64,000 nt of DNA, taken from positions 1-64,000 of the forward strand of contig JBDOQK010000053.1 of assembly GCA_040437565.1 (NCBI GenBank), written 5' to 3'. Under the pieces are notes generated by a model. The model saw only the letters and a list, made by a program, of their open reading frames with translations, was not told the DNA's origin and searched no databases. Every line of letters starts with the position of its first letter. Positions within the stretch are counted from its first letter, which is position 1. This DNA is from Albugo candida (taxonomy: Eukaryota; Oomycota; Peronosporomycetes; Albuginales). The position numbers and the translations under genes were made by a program. Positions 24,184-33,967 of the stretch are shown here, in pieces.

Positions 24184-25300
24184 ATCAGAACAGTGTATAC
24201 TTGCTTCTAGGTCGGCAGTATGTGAGGACGAGGCGCCAAAGGTGGCAGCGTACAAATGCAGCAGAAAGGTTCACGGATAGGCAGACATAGCTATCGCTCA
24301 TATAGTACAGTTGTGATCGTCAAGTGACCGGATCGACAGTGTTATTAGTAGAGCCTTTATATTAGTCATATAAAGGCGAAATATGATGGCGAATCGATTC
24401 GGATACACCGATTTTTTTCTCACAATTCAAGTCTACATGTTAATTCGCAGGGTCGAATGACCAGTCATTCAAGTCACGGCATATTGTTGGATGTTAGCAA
24501 TATCACGGATGTGCAGATCAGATGAGGATAGTTTCTACAGGCTTAGATGAACTGTTAAGTGAACTAGGGACCTAATATGAAGTACTTCCGAAATTGAGCT
24601 CCCTGGGAGTCATTGGTTACAGATCATCTACACACATCAGGTATCTTTTTTCCCGTTCGAGCTGGTGGGAAGAAATTCAGATCGAGTGCCAGAATACCGT
24701 TGTGACTTACATTCTATTTTCACAAAAAAGTTGCCACGCGAGACAATTCTGTCGACTTGGGGCCCAAGTCACCGTGGTCAAGTCGCCGAGGATCAGATAT
24801 GTTAATTGATGATTTGACGATTTGGTAACGGGACATGTAGACTCTGTAGACTTTCTATACATGTGACTTGAATGAAAACCTTTTATGATGACATCGTCCG
24901 TACGCTGTACCCAAAATCTCGCTCAAATCCTAATGAGTTTTGTGCGAAGTTGACCGCAGGGCCGACACTCTTATAGGTACATCGAGTTTCTCGTGGGAAG
25001 AAATTCAGATCCAGTGCCAGAATACCGTTGTGACTTACATTCTTTTTTATAAGGCAGTCGCTGTGTCCTACTTCGCCAGTCTGCCGTCCAATTGCTGCGA
25101 TCAGTAGTGAGGCAGTATGTATCCGATTGCAAGGAGATCAAGACCTACCGCGTGCACAACCTGATGAGCAACCTAATCCATGACGACAATTTGTCGATTC
25201 TAAGGGTTCACAAAATTTGCGGACCAGATCTCCAATCAACTTGACTTTTCTTCATTTCTCTCATTTTTGAATTTGCTTTTATTCACTCATTCAACCAAGC
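24184..25300. other. Intergenic DNA with a 56-bp direct repeat
   Basis: About 1.1 kb without a supported gene. It contains a 56-bp direct repeat (24665-24720 and 24993-25048, offset 328) with two mismatches. The last 80 bp before 25301 are T/C-rich, as expected for a start-site region. Confidence 0.6.
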
Positions 25301-26467
25301 ATGAAGAACCCATGGACATCAGTATCATTCGTAACTCTCATCTGCACTCAGTCAGGAAATGGTATGCCACTTAGATTTCGCCCAAATATGCAACTACAAA
25401 TACCAGATTCAGCTCCAGCAGAACAATTTCAAGTATACTCCGAGGACAGTAGAGTCCGACACTTACAGTACGAATTAAGAGATAACAAGGCTGTACATGT
25501 CCATGTTGATGAAGCGGATGCCGAAAGCTTACGTAAAGTTCATCTAACCACCAACAGAGATGGAAGGAAGATAAGCTTTATTGTACTCGCTGACTCGGGT
25601 GTTCCCAATTTTCAACACGGTCACAAAATGGAAGGGTTCCATAAAGACATCGGAGAGAAACTTGGATCATTCGCTGGCAATGTCGACTTTGTTGTCTTGG
25701 CAGGTGACAATTTTTACGATCATGGAGTGAAAGACTGTGCCGATCCTCAATGGAAAGAGGTGTGGTTTGACCGTCTACGCGTTGCGAAGCTGAAGGTGCC
25801 ATTTTTCTCGGTTTTGGGGAATCATGACGTAGAAAGTGCTCCTGGATTGCAGAATGTCTTTCAGAACTGTGAAGGGGTTGATGAGGAGATGGCACACTAT
25901 TGGGTGAGTCCCAGCACAAATTATCATGTTGCCGTGAACGGAGAAATCAACTTGGTCTTCATCAATACGAATGAAGTGGGAACTGATCCTGTTACGCGAA
26001 AAAAGGGAATGAATGTTATTGCATCGCAAGCTATTCAGGATATCAAGCCTGATTTTGTGGTTGGTCATCACCCCATGTATGCTGCCGGCCCTACCAACGA
26101 AAAGCGCGTAAATTATATCAAGAGTGATGGAACGCTTCACGGCGAATCTATCGCGGCTGCTCATTTGCGCGAACATCCTTTTTTATTCTATTTATGTGGT
26201 CACGTACACGGTATGCAATTCCACAGAGGTGTGAATCACAAACAAATTCTTGTCGGAGGTGGTGGAGGGACTCTCGCAACCGGTCTTGGGTCAAACCCAC
26301 AACATGGCTCGAGCAGCAATTTCGAGGATATTGAAGCAGTCGTAAATGACATTGCCCATGGGTTCGCAGTCATCACTATCGATCTAACCACCCACAAAAG
26401 CGAGGTGGAATACCACCGGTACATTGGTCATCGGAAATGGGTGATATCTCTCAGCGTGGATGAATAG
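25301..26467 (+). CDS. Purple (tartrate-resistant type) acid phosphatase
   Basis: An intronless 388-residue metallophosphoesterase of the small PAP/ACP5 class, which hydrolyses phosphomonoesters with a dinuclear metal site. Metal ligands are visible in order: Asp98 (ADSG), GDNFY (135-139; Asp136, Tyr139 gives the purple charge transfer), GNHD (173-176), GHH (VVGHHPMY) and CGHVHG (299-304; His301, His303). The N-terminus (MKNPWTSVSFVTLICTQS) is a weak signal-peptide-like segment, so secretion is plausible but not certain. It ends 23 bp from the convergent PAT1 gene. Confidence 0.9.
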   Translation: MKNPWTSVSFVTLICTQSGNGMPLRFRPNMQLQIPDSAPAEQFQVYSEDSRVRHLQYELRDNKAVHVHVDEADAESLRKVHLTTNRDGRKISFIVLADSGVPNFQHGHKMEGFHKDIGEKLGSFAGNVDFVVLAGDNFYDHGVKDCADPQWKEVWFDRLRVAKLKVPFFSVLGNHDVESAPGLQNVFQNCEGVDEEMAHYWVSPSTNYHVAVNGEINLVFINTNEVGTDPVTRKKGMNVIASQAIQDIKPDFVVGHHPMYAAGPTNEKRVNYIKSDGTLHGESIAAAHLREHPFLFYLCGHVHGMQFHRGVNHKQILVGGGGGTLATGLGSNPQHGSSSNFEDIEAVVNDIAHGFAVITIDLTTHKSEVEYHRYIGHRKWVISLSVDE

Positions 26468-26490
26468 GTTCCAAAGTAACTTGAGAGCAG

Positions 26491-28611
26491 CTAAACAACT
26501 TCATTTGCTTTATCTCGGTTATTCAATTCTGATGCGAAACGCACAAACACTTTCTCTGCCTCACTCCATCGCTTCTTCATTGATTCTGACATAGATTTTC
26601 TCATTGCTTCACTGTTTCCACGTTGCAATATCTTATGCAAGAGAAGCGCACGTGGTCGATTGAGTAAAATCGACTTGAACGACTGCAATGTATGGTCGGT
26701 AAGCATTCGTTCAAGCGCGCGAGTGATCATCGGACCGGTCGACGTCGACGGATGATACAAAAATAAGATGACCAGTGTTTCACATACTCGTTCGTCGCCG
26801 CTGAGCGCATTGTTTGCAGTGATACGATCCACCAACTCGGGAGAGAACAAATACTCCATAACGTGTGGAAGGAGTAAAGATCGCGCCGATGGATGCAGCA
26901 GAGGCAATGCGCGACTCAGTAATTGCTTTCCATTGCGAACTGACATGATACGAAACAATTGAGATGCGACACATTGTACGACGCATTCTGTGCTGCCATC
27001 CACACGCACAATGTCATTAGCGGTAACTCCCAATATGTTTGCCAATTCCAAAAGCAAAGCGGTTGTCTTGGACCGTAAATGCACCAAAGCCGGATCCAGC
27101 TGACTATCATCGAGCACGTGGAATTGTTGTACATCAATATGACGAGCGTCCAAGATGTGACGCGCGTCTTCCAGCGATAATAAGCATTCGAATCCTCGCG
27201 ATATCTGACGTCGTTTAACCCAATCTTCACTGGACAGAGCCAGCATCGTGCGAGTATCGGCGCTAGGGTCCGCATCATCCTTATGAGTACGAGTTGACTG
27301 ACAAGTGAGCATCTCTTTTGGACGATACAAGCTGCTTTTGGTGTTGCGACCGAGTACTTGATTTTCATTCTCCCAAGTGCGGGTTTTCTTGGCACGCTGT
27401 CGTTCTTGTGTATTGACTGTGAGCACATGCTTCAGTTGCCACGAAGGTAAGGGAATCAAAGGTGAAGCTCCGTTTCTCTGCAGTACGGCGGGTGGAGGAT
27501 CAGATGAAGTATCTTGTGAAGGTTTCTGCAGTTGAGATGGATCCATCGGTGGAGGCAGCCCTGAAGATGCATTCATGCGAGCGTTCTGTAATCTCTTTTG
27601 TGTGTAATTGTGGAAGTAATAATCATCGCTGTATGGGTCACTCATTCGTATTTGTTTCAACTGTTGCTGCACAACAAAATTCACATCACGTGACGTCATG
27701 AATTTGTATTTCTTTTGCATATACGTCGCGTTGGCGGCAGTATACGAAGCGGAATGAGCGACATGGAAAGTGTGGTGTGAAGCTGTTTTTGGTGTATTCG
27801 GCAACGAAGCAGCTCCGATGAAGTCGGGTGATGCTCCACATGGACTTTGTATTAGTGAGCGCGGAATCGGTCGTTTCTTTTCGGCATCATCCAGTCCATT
27901 TTCACCGTCCAGACCAAGTCCCAACCCACGCAAAGCGAGAATCTGACTTTCATCGAACGCATCAAACTGTTCTTCCTCCACGAGATCCTTCGTCATGGTA
28001 CTTTGTAATGTCTCTGTGTATTGATGCTTACCGCGAGCCCAATTCAGATCTATAACCGATGGATTAGCAGAGTTTGTGCATACGGCTGTTGACGTACCAT
28101 TTTGTGACAAAACACTATCAGCATTTAGACTCGCGAATCCTGGCGGAGGGATTTTGTGGACATTTATTATTGACGTATCGGATGGATGCAGTGGCGCTTC
28201 CGTGTCGTTTGATGTGGTGACATCACACGGCTCGAAATTGCTCATAAAAGTCGCAGAAAAGGTATCATTGAAAAAGAGAGACGTTGAAGCAGCGATCGAA
28301 TTTGCATTGTCTATCTGTTTGGCTGTTTTTTCATGCAAACTCGTGTCGGTTGAAAGAGATCCCAAGAGATCATGTGCTCGTAAATCGTCTAGTAAACGCT
28401 CATACTTATGATCATCAACTGAGCTACTTGAAAACAGATCAGCGAAATCTCTATCCCAAGCGATTGCAGCGCGTCCGTAGTCGTTGTCACCTGAAGCATC
28501 TGTTTGCGCAGAGCTCATTGAGAATTGTGGTGGCTCTCCCACTCCGTAACGTGTTTCGAATTCGAACAATAACATGTGACACGTTGACGCATTGTTATAA
28601 ACCGCACACAA
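26491..28611 (-). CDS. PAT1 homologue, mRNA decapping activator
   Basis: An open frame of 706 residues. The PAT1 core helix motif is present: MTSRDVNFVVQQQLKQIR followed by SDPYSDDYYFHNYT (near residues 305-335). A C-terminal helical superhelix (about 470-680) has the LSLEDARHILDARHID and LLPHVMEYLF segments typical of Pat1C. PAT1 bridges LSm1-7 to the DCP1-DCP2 decapping complex and Xrn1 in P-bodies. The N-terminal third is acidic and disordered, with a DFADLFSSSS stretch like the Pat1 N-terminal helicase-binding region. The true start may be the internal Met32 (MSSAQTDASG) or Met13 instead of the first ATG. The gene converges with the phosphatase. Confidence 0.85.
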   Translation of the reverse strand: MCAVYNNASTCHMLLFEFETRYGVGEPPQFSMSSAQTDASGDNDYGRAAIAWDRDFADLFSSSSVDDHKYERLLDDLRAHDLLGSLSTDTSLHEKTAKQIDNANSIAASTSLFFNDTFSATFMSNFEPCDVTTSNDTEAPLHPSDTSIINVHKIPPPGFASLNADSVLSQNGTSTAVCTNSANPSVIDLNWARGKHQYTETLQSTMTKDLVEEEQFDAFDESQILALRGLGLGLDGENGLDDAEKKRPIPRSLIQSPCGASPDFIGAASLPNTPKTASHHTFHVAHSASYTAANATYMQKKYKFMTSRDVNFVVQQQLKQIRMSDPYSDDYYFHNYTQKRLQNARMNASSGLPPPMDPSQLQKPSQDTSSDPPPAVLQRNGASPLIPLPSWQLKHVLTVNTQERQRAKKTRTWENENQVLGRNTKSSLYRPKEMLTCQSTRTHKDDADPSADTRTMLALSSEDWVKRRQISRGFECLLSLEDARHILDARHIDVQQFHVLDDSQLDPALVHLRSKTTALLLELANILGVTANDIVRVDGSTECVVQCVASQLFRIMSVRNGKQLLSRALPLLHPSARSLLLPHVMEYLFSPELVDRITANNALSGDERVCETLVILFLYHPSTSTGPMITRALERMLTDHTLQSFKSILLNRPRALLLHKILQRGNSEAMRKSMSESMKKRWSEAEKVFVRFASELNNRDKANEVV

Positions 28612-28659
28612 CTACCTTGACGTATGATATGATACAAAAAACTTATACTATAAGACGCG

Positions 28660-31600
28660 TCATCGAGGCGGCGCTCTATTTGACGGCACACAGTAAATAC
28701 CTCCTATTCGGGAAAGATGTAGCGATGGACATGACCTGCATTCTTGTGTTTCCCATCCGACTAAGTACGATCCTTTCGGGCAGCAACGTTGTTGGCCATT
28801 GTTTCCTGCCTTTGTGTTTGTTCTACTGCCAGCGTCCTTCCCGCCGGTCATAACAGGTGAGACGTACTCGGGCGCGTCAGGCTCTTTCAGAAAAACTCCT
28901 GTATCTTCGCCATTTTCCTCGTCTGAGGTTGAGTCTAATTTTCGAGCTTCAGTCGCTTGCATGTTTCCAGCAATGCGCTTCCTTCTTCCCGCGCCTACAC
29001 TTCTCAGAGCATCAGTGGCCAATTGTCTCGCACTTGAAGGCTTTACAGGGACATGAGGTGTGGGTGCGGGACCACGTGGTTGTACGCTTACTGGAGCTCC
29101 AGTGGCTGATTCGGGGGCAGTACCCTCTGATTGTGAGTCTGTTCCACGTTGAGAGCCTTCGACTGGTGCCATTTGGCCGCCGCCTTGTGTACCATCAGCT
29201 GTACCTTCCGACGGGTCTACACTGGTATTTGCTGCGGCATCGTGCACAATCAGTGAGACAAGAACCATCAGAGGAGCTGATGCTTGGACGCCGGTATACG
29301 GGATTCTATCTGACTGTCCTATTCCACCGGAAATCCTGGTGGACACTGTAAAGGTACTAAACAACGACGGTAGCGGCACTTCACCGGCCAGAGTATCGTC
29401 ATTCACATCCGCGTGACCATTTGTTATCGCACACAGATCGGGTGCTTGAGCATCGCATTGCTGATACAGACTTCGGATCGGATTTGGGCAATTGGATGCA
29501 CTGCTTCGTTGCAAATTTCGTGGTCCATTGGATTGTATCGAGTTGAAAGAATACGTCTGTCGTTTTTGAACTTCGCGGTACGTAAAATCGAAGGTTCGTG
29601 TTGGAATGCTGAATTTCTGGTTGTTTGCTGCTGGGCCGAGATCCGTTACTTGGTGTGCCGTTGCAGTGACCTGAATCAATGAATTGCTTCCCGGTTGTAA
29701 TGTGCTCGGAGGCAATACAATGGCCATACGCTTGACGAAAATCACATGTTTTCTGATGTCAAAATCGGCAGGGACCCAGTTGTATCGTCTCAGCCACTCG
29801 ACATTTTGTGGGATCGTGAACGTAATATTCCGCTGCGTATCCGTGGCCATCAAATCGCCCAATGGCAAATGTGGTAGTCCGCTGCTGGAGGATGTAGGAA
29901 TGTATGCGATTCGCTGGATCGGTTCAGAGACGTCATTGAATTTGTATGCGATGAGGGAAGCCAGGTCGAATGGGGTAGATGAATCCAGTACAATCGGGGC
30001 GCACGGCTCAATCACACTTCCGCCATTTTGATATGTAAGGTAGGAGCATGTCGTTGCGGCCGTAAGAAACATCTCTGTGGATGTTACAAGCAATTGATAG
30101 ATCGCGCCAACGCGTAAGAACTTTGTCCGTTGTTGTGATTTCTGGTACGCTTGCAGCCTATTTTTCCTTCCAGTTCTCCACTTGTCAGTCAGCTTATCGA
30201 AACCAGCATCCGCACTATCCAAGACGGCATTCATTCCTTTGATGAAAAAGTTGGCACTCGCAGCAGTGACTGCCCCACGAGCGACTTCTGCGAGAGTTGT
30301 AATGGCATCATTGGACGTTGAGATCACTCGTTGCAACTTGGCGAATATCAATACATCTTCTTTGACGGCAAGGCACTCTTTGATAACCAATCCAATCGCA
30401 TTAGAGACCCGGCAAAGCTCTCCTTGATACCCAGAGAAAATTTCTTGCATCTCTGTCACCGCGGCGGAAGTAAATGCACTGTTATACTCTCCATACGCAC
30501 GCAAAAAATTCTGCGAATACTGTACGAATGATTCGGGAGTCAGTGCGGTATAATTCTGAAGTGGTTTGATCGTAAATCTCAGATTCTGTAATTTTGGGGC
30601 TTCGTCTAACATGCCTTGAATCGTAGATATCAGCTTTGGTATCAACCCCTGTGACATCAGTTTGTTGAGCTCCTTTACTCCTTTCTCTCCAGCAAAATCT
30701 TTCCGAACTTGATTGATCGCGCGTGTGAAATCGGCGTATGCTGCAGGTTTGAACCAATTATCTGGTTCCATTACGTGCAGAAGGGAACGGATTACAAGAC
30801 CAAATATCCCAAATATCTGTTTCTGTTGCATTGCTTTCTGTGCAGCCTTCCCAATCGTTTCGAGCCGAGCAATGTAAGGAGCCACAACTGGCTTTATCTC
30901 GGACAAGAGTTTTCCAATGGCTAACATGGAGGCGTTAAATCGTCTATCATTCCCGAATGCCATCCCATTTCCAAGCAAACGAGCTTGTGACGCAATCTGA
31001 GCCATTCTGGTGGTCGCGAGTTGCGTGAATGTGAGTATTTCACCATAAGCGGCACTGTGTTTTTGCGCTGTGATGTCGTTGCCTGCTGTCTGTATGGAGT
31101 CATTAAGCTGTGCAAACAGATCGGTGATTGCCAACGCTTTCTGTTGTGCTTCAGATCGCTCCTTCAGCAGCGTGAGATAGCGCGATCGCTTCATATCGGT
31201 TGATTCTTGTGATAGTACGGTCACTCTCCCCGGAATTGTGATCAAATCTTTATGTGAAGCCATAAGACTCATTTGCTGCAGCATTGGTGACAAGAAGCAG
31301 AATCGGATCAAAAGTTCTGGCTTGCACAACGCCGAGGAGACATTCATGTATGCTGGAATGTCTTGATCAGAATCTCCAAAAAAGGCCAAGATCAAATCGT
31401 CTGATTGTCGGATCATGTCGGACGCTTGAGATTTTATTATGTCAAAGTACGGGTCGATCACTGAGCCCATTAATTCTTGTCCTGAGGCATTACGAATGAC
31501 ATCCACAGTAGCAAACTTCAAAAGAGCCATTTCGACGAGCACGTTTGGATACTCTTGTAGCGTTCGATCAGGTACGTTTGAGATAAGTGGAACATACCAA

Positions 31601-32478
31601 TTGGGTGGCTGTGTCTGTGTGGAATTCACGTATTTGCCAGCAAGCTGTACCAAGTTGATTTTCTCAAGAATCGTGAAGTTGTTTTGACGAAACCACGCGA
31701 GCTCACAGGACGCGCGAAAGTAACTCCGAACACTGGTCAGGTAATTGGTTTGTTCTTCTATGGTAAGTTGGTCCAAACTCTTGATATCATCGCGTCGATC
31801 GTAATGGGTGATGTTTCGAAGAGCGGAAACCATTTCCCACAAACTCACGGCTTGCATCATGTCATCATTATCGGGTGATTTCTCTTGTTCAGCGACTAAA
31901 AGATTATTTACATACGACGAGACATTAGGCCATACGGTTCCCAGAACTGCGTTCTTCACTATAAGAGCCGATGCATCCATTCGCATTGGCAGCATATACC
32001 CCAACGACGAATATTTTGCATGAAAAAAACTAGGTCCCTGGCCAACAACGTATACAATCAAGGACGCAAACACATTGGCGACCTGTGGAATGATCGTATC
32101 CGTCGTGTAGGTGGGAAGAGTGATGGAGCTCCAAGTTGTGGTGTCATTCACAAGAGCCGCGAGCAAAGAATTGAAAAAGTTTTTAGAGGTTTCTATCAAT
32201 GGGACGATCTCGTAGATAATTTTCTTCTCTTCTTCTTCTTCTTCATCGGGTTCCTCCGCCGTTCCGTTCCGTTGTTGGAGGTTCGTTTCACCGGCATTGG
32301 GCACCATCGCGCCTCGGGAAATACGACCACCGGCCTGCAGGTTTCTATGGGGCTTGAGTGGGAATCGCACATTCAAATTTGCTGCAGAAATGACATAAAA
32401 CAAAAGTGTGACTAAAATAACTCGGCGAAAATGTACTCGGAGCTTCTTAGCGTGGAAATCGAGCCTTGTTCTATCCAT
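28660..32478 (-). CDS. Very large secreted or membrane-anchored protein of unknown function
   Basis: I do not recognise this protein. From the Met at 32478 it is an intronless 1,272 residues; the frame is open upstream to 32634. A basic N-terminus followed by a hydrophobic run (VILVTLLFYVISAANL, residues about 19-34) is a signal peptide or signal anchor. An acidic tract (PDEEEEEEKK) follows, then a long, mostly helical region (about 90-870) with many Asn-x-Ser/Thr sites. A probably beta-rich part is next (about 900-1090), then a Pro/Ser/Gly-rich linker and a Cys-rich tail (CCPKGSYLVGWETQECRSC). This layout suggests an exported or cell-surface protein. There are no catalytic motifs, no RxLR-type motif near the start, and no repeats. 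Confidence 0.75.
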   Translation of the reverse strand: MDRTRLDFHAKKLRVHFRRVILVTLLFYVISAANLNVRFPLKPHRNLQAGGRISRGAMVPNAGETNLQQRNGTAEEPDEEEEEEKKIIYEIVPLIETSKNFFNSLLAALVNDTTTWSSITLPTYTTDTIIPQVANVFASLIVYVVGQGPSFFHAKYSSLGYMLPMRMDASALIVKNAVLGTVWPNVSSYVNNLLVAEQEKSPDNDDMMQAVSLWEMVSALRNITHYDRRDDIKSLDQLTIEEQTNYLTSVRSYFRASCELAWFRQNNFTILEKINLVQLAGKYVNSTQTQPPNWYVPLISNVPDRTLQEYPNVLVEMALLKFATVDVIRNASGQELMGSVIDPYFDIIKSQASDMIRQSDDLILAFFGDSDQDIPAYMNVSSALCKPELLIRFCFLSPMLQQMSLMASHKDLITIPGRVTVLSQESTDMKRSRYLTLLKERSEAQQKALAITDLFAQLNDSIQTAGNDITAQKHSAAYGEILTFTQLATTRMAQIASQARLLGNGMAFGNDRRFNASMLAIGKLLSEIKPVVAPYIARLETIGKAAQKAMQQKQIFGIFGLVIRSLLHVMEPDNWFKPAAYADFTRAINQVRKDFAGEKGVKELNKLMSQGLIPKLISTIQGMLDEAPKLQNLRFTIKPLQNYTALTPESFVQYSQNFLRAYGEYNSAFTSAAVTEMQEIFSGYQGELCRVSNAIGLVIKECLAVKEDVLIFAKLQRVISTSNDAITTLAEVARGAVTAASANFFIKGMNAVLDSADAGFDKLTDKWRTGRKNRLQAYQKSQQRTKFLRVGAIYQLLVTSTEMFLTAATTCSYLTYQNGGSVIEPCAPIVLDSSTPFDLASLIAYKFNDVSEPIQRIAYIPTSSSSGLPHLPLGDLMATDTQRNITFTIPQNVEWLRRYNWVPADFDIRKHVIFVKRMAIVLPPSTLQPGSNSLIQVTATAHQVTDLGPAANNQKFSIPTRTFDFTYREVQKRQTYSFNSIQSNGPRNLQRSSASNCPNPIRSLYQQCDAQAPDLCAITNGHADVNDDTLAGEVPLPSLFSTFTVSTRISGGIGQSDRIPYTGVQASAPLMVLVSLIVHDAAANTSVDPSEGTADGTQGGGQMAPVEGSQRGTDSQSEGTAPESATGAPVSVQPRGPAPTPHVPVKPSSARQLATDALRSVGAGRRKRIAGNMQATEARKLDSTSDEENGEDTGVFLKEPDAPEYVSPVMTGGKDAGSRTNTKAGNNGQQRCCPKGSYLVGWETQECRSCPSLHLSRIGGIYCVPSNRAPPR

Positions 32479-32785
32479 TTTTTTCGCCTGAACAAAACTA
32501 AGCATGTGGGAGAAGTGTACAGAGTGCGACAATGTATGGACTGCAAACATGCTGCCAGCACAGCAAGTGTTGTGCTGGTTGACGTGGCACAAGCGATTTT
32601 CATACCATTTCGAACCCTCAAAATGACTATACAATTATCAAAATTAGGCAGCCGAATGTAAAGGCTGCGTGCCACCTCGAAAGCTATCGATTATCGAGCG
32701 ATTGTGACACATCGCTTTGGATTCATTGACGACGCAATAAACAGCTCACTTTTGTGCAAGAAAAAAGATATGGCAAATATGTGTG

Positions 32786-33424
32786 TCAATGTTCTAGTCT
32801 TTTGAAAATATGGTCACGAAACACAAATCGCTCAAGAACTTGTATCCTATGCTCATCTTCTGGTGTCATACATGGAATCTCTTGTCCTCCACTTTCTCTT
32901 GTGCCAGCTCGACAAGTCGCTGATCCATCCGATGACCGCCAGTAGTCTGGGAAATTGCGCAATAATTTCGCAAAGTAGCCGTATGCATGGGTGCGGACTT
33001 GTACAACTGTTTTCGTTCCAACCAAACCTTGTATTTTTTTCCATTTCCGTCCGTACGTCAGTAAGCCTTCCATAAAGAGTGAATGTTCCTTCTCCGTCCA
33101 TCGTTCACGTAATTTCGTATCAAACGCTTGCTTTCTTGTCGTCGTGTGCATTGTCGGAAGATTAAGATGCTGCATGTGACGACTAGGAGCGCAAGGTTGG
33201 CGATGCTGAGAGCATTTCAAAAATTCCTGCATGCTCGGTAGTGAGCCAATCGATGGTTTGGGGCTCTGTGTCGCTAACTCCACGTTACGAGAATGTTGCA
33301 AATGAGACTTTGGAAAGAGTCGATCGGATTGCTTGGAAGTGAGGAGCTGTTCTCGAGATGAGACCATCACGCTCGCATGCATTAAAGCGTCAAAGGAAGT
33401 CATGCAATTGACTTTGTGTTGCAA
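32786..33424 (-). CDS. One-repeat MYB-like DNA-binding protein (SHAQKYF-related)
   Basis: A 212-residue protein with a single MYB/SANT repeat at about residues 108-160: RWTEKEHSLFMEGLLTYG, then KWKKIQGLVGTKTVVQVR and THAYGYF. The last element is a variant of the SHAQKYF third-helix motif. Such proteins bind DNA as single-repeat regulators in plants and stramenopiles. The N-terminal half is Gln/Ser/His-rich and likely disordered. The start could also be Met8 (33403). The C-terminal end (VLERFVFRDHIFKRL) may be a short helix. Confidence 0.75.
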   Translation of the reverse strand: MQHKVNCMTSFDALMHASVMVSSREQLLTSKQSDRLFPKSHLQHSRNVELATQSPKPSIGSLPSMQEFLKCSQHRQPCAPSRHMQHLNLPTMHTTTRKQAFDTKLRERWTEKEHSLFMEGLLTYGRKWKKIQGLVGTKTVVQVRTHAYGYFAKLLRNFPDYWRSSDGSATCRAGTRESGGQEIPCMTPEDEHRIQVLERFVFRDHIFKRLEH

Positions 33425-33967
33425 CGCAAATTGCGAAATGAGGTGTTTGTAGAGTGTGAGGACAAATCAGTTCCCTGGAATGGACCGAAAAACGGAAGAA
33501 ATATAAAAAGATAGGATGTATCTTGCTGCGCGTGCATGTCGCGCATCGTGCATGTGCTCAGTACGAAGTCGTTATATCTCGATTTTATACGAATTCGAAC
33601 ACCCTTTTCTGCTACGAATTGTCTGCAAAACGATATTATAGCTGCTATGAATTCAGATATACCTTTTTTTATGAATCTGATCGATCGAAACTTGAAGCTG
33701 TGCAATCGAATCTTGCTTTATGTATAGTAATCCCCTTCAAAAAGTTTGGACTCGGAACAAACATGAAAAACCTACACTAATATACATTATATCAGTTAGT
33801 ACCTACGTAGACATCAGCTGACTCAAACCTGGCTAACAATCGTTTGTGTCTGTTTATACGATATACACACGTCATAGTCTACAAATGATATGATTGACAC
33901 GCACATTTCGAGCCATTTAACGCGTTAAGAACTTGAACGCAGGCAGAGTTATAGCCTATACCGTTTC
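33425..33967. other. Intergenic DNA between divergent genes
   Basis: About 540 bp between the divergently transcribed MYB-like gene and ORC3. I see no gene. It should hold both promoters. Confidence 0.5.

Noticed and set aside
26768-28411. Plus-strand frames opposite PAT1
   Set aside because: Antisense shadows of a recognised gene; no start context or family match.
28799-32415. Many plus-strand open frames of 60-190 codons
   Set aside because: They lie antisense to the long unknown gene, have no motifs, and arise from its codon composition.
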